From NCBI RefSeq assembly GCF_025562455.1, contig NZ_JAHPRO010000014.1, positions 37,001-101,000 of the forward strand: DNA of 64,000 nt, read 5' to 3'. Of the stretch, positions 45,205-53,247 are shown in pieces (position 1 is the stretch's first letter; every line of letters starts with the position of its first letter). The position numbers and the translations under genes were made by a program. The notes beneath the pieces were generated by a model. It was given only the letters and a program-made list of their open reading frames with translations, had not been told where the DNA came from and searched no databases. Source of the DNA: Acinetobacter sp. WU_MDCI_Axc73. GTDB lineage: Bacteria > Pseudomonadota > Gammaproteobacteria > Pseudomonadales > Moraxellaceae.

Positions 45205-47190
45205 TTATGATGATTTTTTGATCATGGATGGCGCGATTGGATCGGCAGTGAGATAACCCACTGCAGCAGCGTAACCATTGTTATAATTGGCATTAATGTA
45301 GTTTTGTAGTGTTCCTTTCACATTGGCATGAATGCCTTCCCAATCACCAGCATGCTGGAAGTTACTCATAATATACGTCCAACCATTGACCGAATCCACA
45401 GCATGTAAACCTGTTGATTCAGCACCTGCAGGTGTAGAAAGAATACGTGATAAAACTTTACTGTCGACGTTATACGCCCACAAGAAGTTATTGACATGCA
45501 TTCCACTGTCTTCACCAATAAACAGTGTACGAAGTGCTTCTGAATATTTCAGGTTATCTGGGTTGGCAATTTTATCTGGATTTGCAGTATTACCCAATGT
45601 ATCTGGTGTAGATAAATCTTCACCAGTAATCAGAACGCGAGACTGATAAGCCACCCAATCGCTGTTAATCGTCATGCCTGTCGAATCGGTTTGACCACCT
45701 GTCATATCATGTGCAACAACAGCACCTGCATTAATCGCTTTGCTGAATGATACATTGTTCGACTCAACCCAGCCTTTATCATTTTTAACCATCGATTTTT
45801 GTAAATAAGAAACTGCTGAGTAAGCGACTTTATCTTTGATATTGACGGTCGTTCCTTCAAGTTTGGTAAATGCCATACTGCCACCTTTTAACGCTGCATA
45901 ACGATGCGTTTCAAGGAAAGCAGCCGCTTTTTCCATACCAGATTTGACTTTGACCCACAGTGTCTTGGTGTTGAGGATAATCTTGGTATAACCCGTTGTA
46001 TCCGCGGGTTGCACGGTTAGACTTTCCATGATGTCAGTTGGCTTAATTTTGCTGACATTCACGAGATCTGAAATTTCTTTGCTGGTTGCATGTCCCAAGT
46101 TAATCCATTTAATGGAGCCAGGAGAGTTTTCAGAAAATACAGAAGTATATTTAGCAACATAAAGCGTACCTGCAGATAAATCTTTTTCTTTATCTGCAAC
46201 AAACATGAAGAAACCACCGTTGGTATAATCATCCCCCATAATCAAGGTACGATTATCTGGCATCACTTGAACCAATTCGTGAGAAATACGACCTAAACAG
46301 AAATGTTTTTTGACACTCCCTGTTCCGTCTGTATTGACTGTGATTTCTGGCAAATGCCCGTAGTTATATGGGTTCGCAGTCGTTGCATCGCCAAAATAGT
46401 TTTGGCTATAACTCGTAACTGTACTTAATCCTGTGCCAACACCCTGATCAAATGCGTCTGGCTCATATTCCTCACTTGAAAGGTGAGTTCCCCAAGGAGA
46501 CATACTGGCACCACAAGTAATCCACAACCCATAGGCGCTTGACATATCAATGTTGTAATACTTTTTAAGTTCTAAATGTCCAGTTTTTTGATCTTGATCC
46601 AAGGTTAGCACGGCTATAGGTGAGGGTAATTTACCATACATGCTGCTACCTGCTTGATCCTTTGTGGTGTATTCAAACTGAACCACATGGAACACAGGAT
46701 GGGTGACACCTGATACGCTGGCATTTGCAACGGTGATGAGGGAAGAACCGTCTGGACAGTCTGAGAAAAATTGACGTTCTTTACCAGCAACAGATTTATC
46801 CATAATTGGATTACCTTTGGCATCTACATAGCCCCCTGCAATTACAGTACCGCCTTTAAGACTTGGAACTTGATCGCCTGTTTTAAAGAACGGTTTATAA
46901 GCCAGTTGATAATCGGTTTTAGAACCATCATCCCAATTGACACTAAGTTTTGAGTTTACCGATGTTGTTGCCATGGCTGCTGGATCAGCCAATGTCGGTG
47001 CTGTCATCGGGGTAAACGTGGCATTTTTAAAATTAGCAGGTTTAATAGGTGTTGTAGAGCTGTCATTGTCACTGTCATTACAGCCAGCTAATGTTGCCGC
47101 AGTTGCCATTGCCCCCAATGGTAAAAAAGGAATTCCGCTGAACCATTTTAGTAAATCACGACGGGTAGGATGATTGCTTGCCAATGTCAT
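45205..47190 (-). CDS. phoX: PhoX-family alkaline phosphatase, Tat-exported, probable lipoprotein
   Basis: A 661-residue PhoX/DUF839 beta-propeller protein, which in this family is a Ca/Fe-dependent phosphomonoesterase. The N-terminus has a twin-arginine motif (TRRDLLKW, Arg10-Arg11) and a hydrophobic stretch. It is followed by TLAGC, a lipobox at Cys37, then CNDSDNDSS. Inside are family blocks such as SPWGTHLSSEEYEPDAF and ELVQVMPDNRTLIMGDDYTNGG. It lies just downstream of tatABC on the same strand. A degenerate PHO-like repeat is upstream (47268-47285). Confidence 0.85.
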   Translation of the reverse strand: MTLASNHPTRRDLLKWFSGIPFLPLGAMATAATLAGCNDSDNDSSTTPIKPANFKNATFTPMTAPTLADPAAMATTSVNSKLSVNWDDGSKTDYQLAYKPFFKTGDQVPSLKGGTVIAGGYVDAKGNPIMDKSVAGKERQFFSDCPDGSSLITVANASVSGVTHPVFHVVQFEYTTKDQAGSSMYGKLPSPIAVLTLDQDQKTGHLELKKYYNIDMSSAYGLWITCGASMSPWGTHLSSEEYEPDAFDQGVGTGLSTVTSYSQNYFGDATTANPYNYGHLPEITVNTDGTGSVKKHFCLGRISHELVQVMPDNRTLIMGDDYTNGGFFMFVADKEKDLSAGTLYVAKYTSVFSENSPGSIKWINLGHATSKEISDLVNVSKIKPTDIMESLTVQPADTTGYTKIILNTKTLWVKVKSGMEKAAAFLETHRYAALKGGSMAFTKLEGTTVNIKDKVAYSAVSYLQKSMVKNDKGWVESNNVSFSKAINAGAVVAHDMTGGQTDSTGMTINSDWVAYQSRVLITGEDLSTPDTLGNTANPDKIANPDNLKYSEALRTLFIGEDSGMHVNNFLWAYNVDSKVLSRILSTPAGAESTGLHAVDSVNGWTYIMSNFQHAGDWEGIHANVKGTLQNYINANYNNGYAAAVGYLTADPIAPSMIKKSS

Positions 47191-47267
47191 AATAAATCCA
47201 TAACGTTTGTGGGTATATTTGTGGCATTCATTCTAGGCAACTTAGATGACATTTTTTTTACGGTTTT

Positions 47268-47285
47268 AAGTCAATTTAAAGACAA
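47268..47285 (-). promoter_or_regulatory. Degenerate PHO-box-like repeat upstream of phoX
   Basis: On the minus strand TTGTCTT-TAAA-TTGACTT: 7-bp repeats with the 11-bp spacing of PhoB sites but only about 5 and 4 of 7 consensus matches. It lies 78 bp before phoX. Confidence 0.35.
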
Positions 47286-47383
47286 TTTTTTTTTAAAATC
47301 AAATAATTAATTTATAATAATAAAGCCTGAATATGTTGAATATTCAAGCTTTTAAAAATATTGATATCTTTAATTTTAATGTT

Positions 47384-48145
47384 TTAATTTACAGGTTTTT
47401 CTAGTAGTTTCCCAAAAAACAATCCCATTTCAAATAATAACCACATCGGGACAGCTAACATCACCATCGAAATAGCATCAGGTGGTGTAATAAACATTGA
47501 AATAAAGAAACAGCCGACAATAATAAAACGCCTTTTTTCAGCGAGGCTTTGGGTGCTCACTACACCAATCAAAATAAGGAGTAAAGTGACAATAGGAATT
47601 TCAAAAGTAAAACCAAATACCAGAAATAGTTTAAGACAGAACTCAAGATAACTATTAATATCGGTCATTGGTGCCACTGTTTCTGGTGAAACACTAATGA
47701 AAAAATGCAAAATAGCGGGCAGGGTAATAAAGTAAGCAAACGCAATACCCGCAAAAAACAAAACAATGCTGCCCACTAATAAAGGTAATGCCAAATATCG
47801 TTCTCTTGCGTACAGCGCAGGTTTAATGAATAGCCAGAGTTGATACAAAATAATCGGCATGGCGAGAACTATCGCCAAAAATAAATTCAGCTTAAAGGGA
47901 GCCATAAATGTTGCAGTAACATCAGTTGCAATCATAGAGGATGATGCAGGCAACTGCATGCGCAAAGGTTCAGATAACCATTGATAGGTATAATTACGAA
48001 ACGGAAGTAAGCAAAAAAATAAAAACAGCGTTACTCCCACGATTCTAAATAGATGCTGGCGTAATACTACTAAATGATTGGTCAGCGGCATTTGCTCAAG
48101 TGTTTCAGCTGCTGTATTGAGCGTATTTGATGGGAGCTGGTTCAT
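47384..48145 (-). CDS. tatC: Sec-independent translocase subunit TatC
   Basis: Receptor for twin-arginine signal peptides. The 253 residues carry six membrane helices with the TatC motifs MPLTNHLVVLRQHLFR, a Phe/Pro-rich first loop, and FGFTFEIPIVTLLLI, whose functional Glu is present. ATG overlaps the tatB stop by 4 bp, so translation is coupled. phoX, itself a Tat substrate, follows after about 190 bp. Confidence 0.94.
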   Translation of the reverse strand: MNQLPSNTLNTAAETLEQMPLTNHLVVLRQHLFRIVGVTLFLFFCLLPFRNYTYQWLSEPLRMQLPASSSMIATDVTATFMAPFKLNLFLAIVLAMPIILYQLWLFIKPALYARERYLALPLLVGSIVLFFAGIAFAYFITLPAILHFFISVSPETVAPMTDINSYLEFCLKLFLVFGFTFEIPIVTLLLILIGVVSTQSLAEKRRFIIVGCFFISMFITPPDAISMVMLAVPMWLLFEMGLFFGKLLEKPVN

Positions 48146-48591
48146 ACGGCAATCTTCAGTTGAATAGGGGAGGTCGGTTGCAAAGTCGTTTGTAGAACAT
48201 CAGCAGTTTTTTCTTGTTGCTGCCAAGTTTTAAAGGGGACATAACTTGAAGTTGAAATAAATGAATACACTCGAACAATTTTTTGTGTTTCCTGATGATT
48301 TTGAGGAAATTGTTCTAATTCAGTAAGTTTTCTCTTTTCTATTTCTTCCAGTTGAGATTGTACTTTGCGTTCGAGTGCTTCAATTCGATTTAATTCATCC
48401 TGCATTTCCTTACGAAATTCAGAAATTTTGAGTTCACGGTCAATTTCATTTTGAATATTGCTGATATGACGCTTAATTCTGGCATACCAGCGTCCTGCAA
48501 AACGTGCTGCTTCAGGCAGCTTGTCAGGTCCCAAAACCAGTATGGCGATGACTGCAAAACACAGAATTTCGGTCATTCCAATATTCAACAT
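48142..48591 (-). CDS. tatB: Sec-independent translocase subunit TatB
   Basis: A 149-residue protein with one N-terminal membrane helix containing MTEILCFAVIAILVLGPDKLPEAAR, an amphipathic helix and a charged coiled coil (about 45-95). The Gly-Pro hinge and the following LPEAARFAGRW define TatB. It lies 12 bp after tatA and overlaps tatC by 4 bp. Confidence 0.93.
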   Translation of the reverse strand: MLNIGMTEILCFAVIAILVLGPDKLPEAARFAGRWYARIKRHISNIQNEIDRELKISEFRKEMQDELNRIEALERKVQSQLEEIEKRKLTELEQFPQNHQETQKIVRVYSFISTSSYVPFKTWQQQEKTADVLQTTLQPTSPIQLKIAV

Positions 48592-48603
48592 GAGGGATAT
48601 TCC

Positions 48604-48825
48604 TTAGCCTTTTACAGATGATACAGGTTCAGAATTTTTCACATCTGCATCGATTGTTTTAGGTTGATTAAGCGTAGACTTTTCTTCGTCCTCACGAATT
48701 GACTTTTTAAAGTCTTTGACTGCACCCCCCACATCTTTACCTAAATTTTTAAGTTTTGAGGTACCAAATAAAAGCACCACGACAATTAAAAAAATCACGA
48801 CATGCCAAATCGATAAGCCAGCCAT
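48604..48825 (-). CDS. tatA: Sec-independent translocase subunit TatA
   Basis: A 73-residue pore subunit: [20 protein letters not shown], then the hinge [24 protein letters not shown] 48825 is chosen because GGAGGA lies 8 nt upstream and the product then has the standard TatA start; the TTG 15 bp earlier lies within that ribosome site. First gene of tatABC. Confidence 0.95.
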   Translation of the reverse strand: MAGLSIWHVVIFLIVVVLLFGTSKLKNLGKDVGGAVKDFKKSIREDEEKSTLNQPKTIDADVKNSEPVSSVKG

Positions 48826-48976
48826 TTTAAAATCCTCCAAAAGTTTGTAGATATTTCAACAGTCCGTAGTGACAGTGGCGTGACAGTAATATTTCATTTT
48901 TAAGACAATTCAATTTTAACTATAGAAAAATGCTAGTATTCCACATGATGATTGAAATCTTATTTTAGAGCGTGTT

Positions 48977-49855
48977 GTGAATCTTCTTCTCCCACTGGTC
49001 GCCTTTATTATTGGATGGATACTGGCTCAAACACGATTCGCTATTCGTCTCAAACCCACATTTGCAACCTTACTTGCCCGTGTTTTTATCCCGATTGTGA
49101 TTATCTACAATATGGTGTTTTATCGGGCTGGTAGTTTAAGCCTGATGCTCTTTAGCTTAGTCTCCGCGGTTTTGCTTTATGCGCTGTTTATGCAATTTTT
49201 TAAGGATCGTTTAGGGGCATTATGTTTTAGCTACGTCAATATGGCATGGTTAGGCTTTCCATTCGCTATCGCTTTATTTGGACCTCAGATTAGCTCTGCT
49301 ATGGTTGCCTTGTATATTGGTGGTTCTATTTTTGGCAATATTTGGGCCGTGACCGCTGTCTCCTCAGCACCTCAGTCTAAGTTAGTCATCCTGAAAAAAG
49401 TGATGCAATCTCCACCTTTTGTGGCTTTGGTTTTAGCTGGATTATTTAGATTAATGGGGCTGCAACACGTTCAAAATACGTTCTGGTTTGATCACATTTA
49501 TAGTGCCAGTAAGGTTGGAATGACTTTTGCGGGAATGTGTGTGTTGGGTATGTGGTTACGTCACACCAAAGTGAATTTGGATGATTTAAAACGCAGTAGT
49601 GGTATTTTAGGTTTGAAAATTATTTGTGGCGTTGTGTTGTGTTCTATAGCCTATGTTTATTTACCTATTCCACATATTCAGCAATATATTGGTGTAATGT
49701 TTTTGTTGTTCTGTTTGCCACCTGCAGCCAATATTGTGGCACTTGAAACGCATTATCAGGGAACTGGAGTTTCAGCAAAGTATATTGCATCGGGTACGAT
49801 GGTGAGTTGTATGGTGATTGCAATTTATGGGATGTTGCTGCATTTTTATTTTTAA
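48977..49855 (+). CDS. AEC-family (auxin efflux carrier-like) transporter
   Basis: A 292-residue inner-membrane protein with about ten helices and the AEC pattern (LLLPLVAFIIGWILAQ; ...VMFLLFCLPPAANIVALETHY near the C-terminus). Bacterial AEC members move malate or other small organic acids; the substrate here is unknown. Start is GTG at 48977 with AGAG upstream; no better ATG is nearby. It diverges from tatA. Confidence 0.82.
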   Translation: MNLLLPLVAFIIGWILAQTRFAIRLKPTFATLLARVFIPIVIIYNMVFYRAGSLSLMLFSLVSAVLLYALFMQFFKDRLGALCFSYVNMAWLGFPFAIALFGPQISSAMVALYIGGSIFGNIWAVTAVSSAPQSKLVILKKVMQSPPFVALVLAGLFRLMGLQHVQNTFWFDHIYSASKVGMTFAGMCVLGMWLRHTKVNLDDLKRSSGILGLKIICGVVLCSIAYVYLPIPHIQQYIGVMFLLFCLPPAANIVALETHYQGTGVSAKYIASGTMVSCMVIAIYGMLLHFYF

Positions 49856-49948
49856 GTCTAAATGATCGAAGCGCAATAGAATTTAATGTATTAAGTCTTT
49901 ATTTCAAAAGAGTGTCTAATCATTAATAATGTTTGAAAATAGATTAAA

Positions 49949-50085
49949 CCTACTTTTGTTTTGGCAAAAGTAGGCAAAACTACTGTCGTTCGCAAAACTC
50001 ATGATCTTGCATTATGTAATAATATATCGCAGAAACAATATATTGTAGATAGTGGTTTGTCTCGAATAGTTGCGAATGACGTTTT
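49949..50085. repeat. Hairpin cluster, possible dispersed repeat
   Basis: CCTACTTTTG (49949-49958) pairs with CAAAAGTAGG (49965-49974), a perfect 10-bp stem. About 15 bp later CGTTCGCAA begins a second imperfect inverted pairing that ends with TTGCGAATGACG near 50085. The whole lies in the 256-bp gap between an AEC transporter and rdgB and encodes nothing. The structure suggests a dispersed element of the MITE or REP kind, or simply a strong transcript end. Confidence 0.4.
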
Positions 50086-50111
50086 CGCGTATCTAATTTA
50101 ATTCAACTTAT

Positions 50112-50744
50112 TCACTCTCGAGTCATCAAACTCTTACGAAAGCGTTGCATCGCTTGTCCACGATGGCTAATCTTATTTTTTTCTTCTTTACTCATTTCCG
50201 CACTACTGATGCCAAGTTTAGGTAGCCAGAATAAAGGATCATAACCAAACCCGTGTTCGCCGCGCGCTACTTCTAAAATTTCGCCGTGCCAAAAGCCCTG
50301 AAAGATTTGCGGAAGTGGATCTTCTGCATGCTCTACCAAGGCCAGTACACAGACAAACATCCCTTCAATGGCTTGCCCATTTTTACGAAATGGTTTCAAG
50401 TCATGAAGTAGTTTTTCATTATTGGCGGTATCATTACCATGATTGCCCGCATAACGTGCTGAGTAGATACCCGGCGCACCATCTAATACTGGAACACAGA
50501 TACCCGAATCATCGGCAATCGCAGGTTTACCCGAAATTTTAGCGGCATGCCGTGCTTTAATGATGGCATTTTCAACAAAACTTAAACCATCTTCAATCGC
50601 ATCAGGAATATTTAGTTGCCCTTGCGGAACGACATCAACAGGAAGCTGAAGCTCCGCAAACAGTTTTTCAAACTCGGTGATTTTACCTTTGTTGTTACTG
50701 GCTAAAACTAAAGTGCCTTGAGAGAGCCAATGTGGTGCAGACAT
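50112..50744 (-). CDS. rdgB: Non-canonical purine NTP pyrophosphatase RdgB
   Basis: Hydrolyses dITP, XTP and similar damaged purine nucleotides. The 210 residues from ATG 50744 include LVLASNNKGKITEFEKLF, the active-site ADDSGICVPVLDGAPGIYSARYAG and the C-terminal SHRGQAMQRF. Residues upstream of this ATG (MIRVLI from a TTG) are less likely to be translated. Convergent intergenic region with the AEC gene. It lies downstream of the sel1-metW-metX group but beyond a terminator. Confidence 0.93.
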   Translation of the reverse strand: MSAPHWLSQGTLVLASNNKGKITEFEKLFAELQLPVDVVPQGQLNIPDAIEDGLSFVENAIIKARHAAKISGKPAIADDSGICVPVLDGAPGIYSARYAGNHGNDTANNEKLLHDLKPFRKNGQAIEGMFVCVLALVEHAEDPLPQIFQGFWHGEILEVARGEHGFGYDPLFWLPKLGISSAEMSKEEKNKISHRGQAMQRFRKSLMTRE

Positions 50745-50788
50745 AATCAAAACTCGAATCAAAAAAGAGAACTAAAATTGAAAAACAA

Positions 50789-50808
50789 AAAGCACCCGAA
50801 GGTGCTTT
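50789..50808 (-). terminator. Terminator after the metX-metW-sel1 operon
   Basis: AAAGCACC (50789-50796) pairs with GGTGCTTT (50801-50808) around CGAA, followed on the minus strand by TTTTTGTTTTT. Confidence 0.85.
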
Positions 50809-50822
50809 AAAATTCTAAAAAC

Positions 50823-51410
50823 TTACTGTGCTTGAATCCACTTGTCAGCACGGTCAACTGCTTGACGAATCTGGTCTTGAGTTAAATTAGCAGCCAAAGC
50901 CGTTTTCTTGCTTTGAGACATATTGATTACTTTGTTGTCGAGCATACCGTCACGTGTGGATAACTCATACCATTGATATGCGCCCTGATAGTTTTTCTTT
51001 TGTTCTTCCATCATAGCAAGGTTATAGCTCGCACGATTGTCACCGTTACTTGCTGCTTTTTCAAAGTACTTACGTGCCATTGTTTCATTCTTAGCAACGC
51101 CAACGCCATCTGCATACATACGACCGACATTTAACTGAGCAGGAGAAAGTCCCTGATCTGCGGCTGCTTTAAACCATGTGAAAGCTTGTTTCTCATCTTT
51201 GGCAACATCTTTACCGTATTGGTAATGTGAACCTAAATAAAACTGTGCGCCAGCTTGTCCAGCTTTCGCAGCTTTCATCAGGTCATTTACACCCATCGTG
51301 GAAAAATGTGCAGCTTGAGCTGCAATAGACTGTGGTTGGGCAACGTAATCAGCATGTGCGTGAATACTCAAAAGTCCAACTACTAGTGTGCTGAATAATG
51401 TTTTTTTCAT
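50823..51410 (-). CDS. Secreted Sel1-like repeat protein
   Basis: A 195-residue periplasmic protein with signal peptide (MKKTLFSTLVVGLLSIHAHA) and three Sel1/TPR-like repeats (about 52-150): AGAQFYLGSHYQYGKDVAKD, SPAQLNVGRMYADGVGVAKN and RASYNLAMMEEQKKNYQGA. Sel1 proteins are scaffolds; the partner is unknown. Its ATG overlaps the metW stop by 4 bp, so it is translationally coupled to methionine genes, an unusual pairing. Confidence 0.82.
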   Translation of the reverse strand: MKKTLFSTLVVGLLSIHAHADYVAQPQSIAAQAAHFSTMGVNDLMKAAKAGQAGAQFYLGSHYQYGKDVAKDEKQAFTWFKAAADQGLSPAQLNVGRMYADGVGVAKNETMARKYFEKAASNGDNRASYNLAMMEEQKKNYQGAYQWYELSTRDGMLDNKVINMSQSKKTALAANLTQDQIRQAVDRADKWIQAQ

Positions 51411-52000
51411 AGAGCGCTCACTCGATATATTGCGACTTCACCAAACAAGTTAGGGACATGCTTACTTAAAAAGCTCCCTTGCTGATTCCCATTGACGGCA
51501 AGTCGATTAATTATCCGAATCTGATTTTCTGCACATAGTGCTTCAAAATCTCGGAAAGTACATAAATGAATATTGGGCGTGTTATACCACATATAAGGTA
51601 ATGCATCTGAAACAGGCATCATTCCTTTCAAAGCCAAGAAAGAACGTGTCTTCCAATGCGCAAAGTTTGGAAAAGTAATGATGGCTTGTTTGCCCACTCG
51701 CACCATATCACGTAATAAAACATCTGGTGCATCTACAGCTTGCAAAGCTTGTGCCATAACGACATTATCAAAAGATTGATTTGCAAAACGGCTCAAGCCA
51801 AGATTCAAGTCTTGCTGAATAATATTTAACCCGCGACTGACCGCAATTGCAATCTTTTCTTGATCAATTTCTAGTCCATAAGCACGAATTTGGTGTTTTT
51901 TACTCATATGAGCCAATAATTCACCATCTCCACAGCCTAAATCTAGCACACTGGAACCCGGTTTAATCCATTTTTCCGCAAGTTGTTGGTCTATACGCAT
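51407..52000 (-). CDS. metW: Methionine biosynthesis protein MetW
   Basis: A 197-residue SAM-dependent methyltransferase-fold protein: VLDLGCGDGELLAHM binds SAM, and the NVVMAQALQAVDAPDVLLRDMVRVG and FPNFAHWKTRSFLALKGMMPVSDALP motifs identify MetW. It partners MetX in many proteobacteria and is needed for its activity in some. Start overlaps the metX stop by one base (TGATG). Confidence 0.92.
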   Translation of the reverse strand: MRIDQQLAEKWIKPGSSVLDLGCGDGELLAHMSKKHQIRAYGLEIDQEKIAIAVSRGLNIIQQDLNLGLSRFANQSFDNVVMAQALQAVDAPDVLLRDMVRVGKQAIITFPNFAHWKTRSFLALKGMMPVSDALPYMWYNTPNIHLCTFRDFEALCAENQIRIINRLAVNGNQQGSFLSKHVPNLFGEVAIYRVSAL

Positions 52001-53214
52001 CAGATCGCCTCCACTTGTCGAGTGGATTTTAACAGCGTTTCGCCACCTAAAAATGCACGAAGTGTTTTAACGTAAAGTGGGATTGGGAACAAAAATGAAT
52101 CGTGTCCCTGTTCGGCATCTATATCCAGATAAGTGACAGGTTTATGATTGGTAATGAGAGCATCCACAATTTCCTGAGAACGCTCTGGAGCAAAACGCCA
52201 GTCAGTGGTAAAAGAGACGACTAAAAAACGACATTTTGTTTGTGCCATGGCTTTAGTCAAGGATTGTTCGTACTCACGTGATGGATCAAAATAATCCAGA
52301 GCTTTGGTCATAATCAAATAGGTATTGGCATCAAAATTACGGCTAAATTGTTCGCCTTGATAACGTAAATAGCTTTCAACTTGAAACTCGACATCAAAGC
52401 CATACATAAATTTGCCAGATTTTAAATCACGGCCAAATTTCTGTTTCATTGCCTCTTCAGACAAATAGGTAATATGTCCCACCATTCGTGCCAAGATTAA
52501 TCCACGTTTTGGATAGCTATCATTTTCCAAATAACGTCCATGATAAAAGTCTGGATCGGATAAAATGGATTGTCTTGCAACTTCATTGAATGCGATATTT
52601 TGTGCAGAAAGTTTAGGGGCACTGGCAACAATCACACAATTTTTTAAACGATCAGGATAGTCGACTGACCATTGTAAGGCCTGCATTCCACCCAATGATC
52701 CGCCAATCACCGCATACCAAACATCAATGCCCAATCGGTCTGAAAGCATAGCTTGGGTTTTGACCCAGTCACGTACAGTCACCAAAGGGAAATCTGGACC
52801 GTAAGGACGGTTTTCATTTTCAGGATTGGGCGAAGTTGGACCAGTCGAACCATTACATCCGCCAATATTGTTCAGTGCAACCACAAAAAAATGGTTGGTA
52901 TCAATTGCTTTGCCCGGGCCAATACAGGCATCCCACCAGCCTGATTTTTTGTCATCTTCATGATGATAACCCGCTGCATGATGATGCCCAGAAAGCGCAT
53001 GACAAATCAGAATCGCGTTAGATTGATCTGCATTTAAGGTACCATAAGTTTCAACCATCAGTTCGAAACGCGGTAAGCTGCGGCCACATTCTAAATGTAG
53101 AGGGTGTTCAAATTGAAACTTTTGTGGAGTGACCAAACCCACGGAGTCAGATGCAAAAGACACGGGAGCGATTCGCCTTCTATCTTTAAACCAATAATAA
53201 AGAAAGGATACCAT
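52000..53214 (-). CDS. metX: Homoserine O-acyltransferase MetX
   Basis: Activates homoserine by acetylation or succinylation, the first committed step of methionine synthesis. The 404-residue alpha/beta-hydrolase has [13 protein letters not shown], the nucleophile elbow [12 protein letters not shown] (Ser), and the C-terminal catalytic Asp and His ([14 protein letters not shown]). The start at 53214 with AGGATACC upstream adds about 20 residues before the common start near SVGLVTPQ. Acetyl versus succinyl specificity was not decided. It heads metX-metW-sel1. Confidence 0.93.
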   Translation of the reverse strand: MVSFLYYWFKDRRRIAPVSFASDSVGLVTPQKFQFEHPLHLECGRSLPRFELMVETYGTLNADQSNAILICHALSGHHHAAGYHHEDDKKSGWWDACIGPGKAIDTNHFFVVALNNIGGCNGSTGPTSPNPENENRPYGPDFPLVTVRDWVKTQAMLSDRLGIDVWYAVIGGSLGGMQALQWSVDYPDRLKNCVIVASAPKLSAQNIAFNEVARQSILSDPDFYHGRYLENDSYPKRGLILARMVGHITYLSEEAMKQKFGRDLKSGKFMYGFDVEFQVESYLRYQGEQFSRNFDANTYLIMTKALDYFDPSREYEQSLTKAMAQTKCRFLVVSFTTDWRFAPERSQEIVDALITNHKPVTYLDIDAEQGHDSFLFPIPLYVKTLRAFLGGETLLKSTRQVEAI

Positions 53215-53247
53215 AGGTATCCTTTCAAAAAGAGTGTTTTACGTAGT

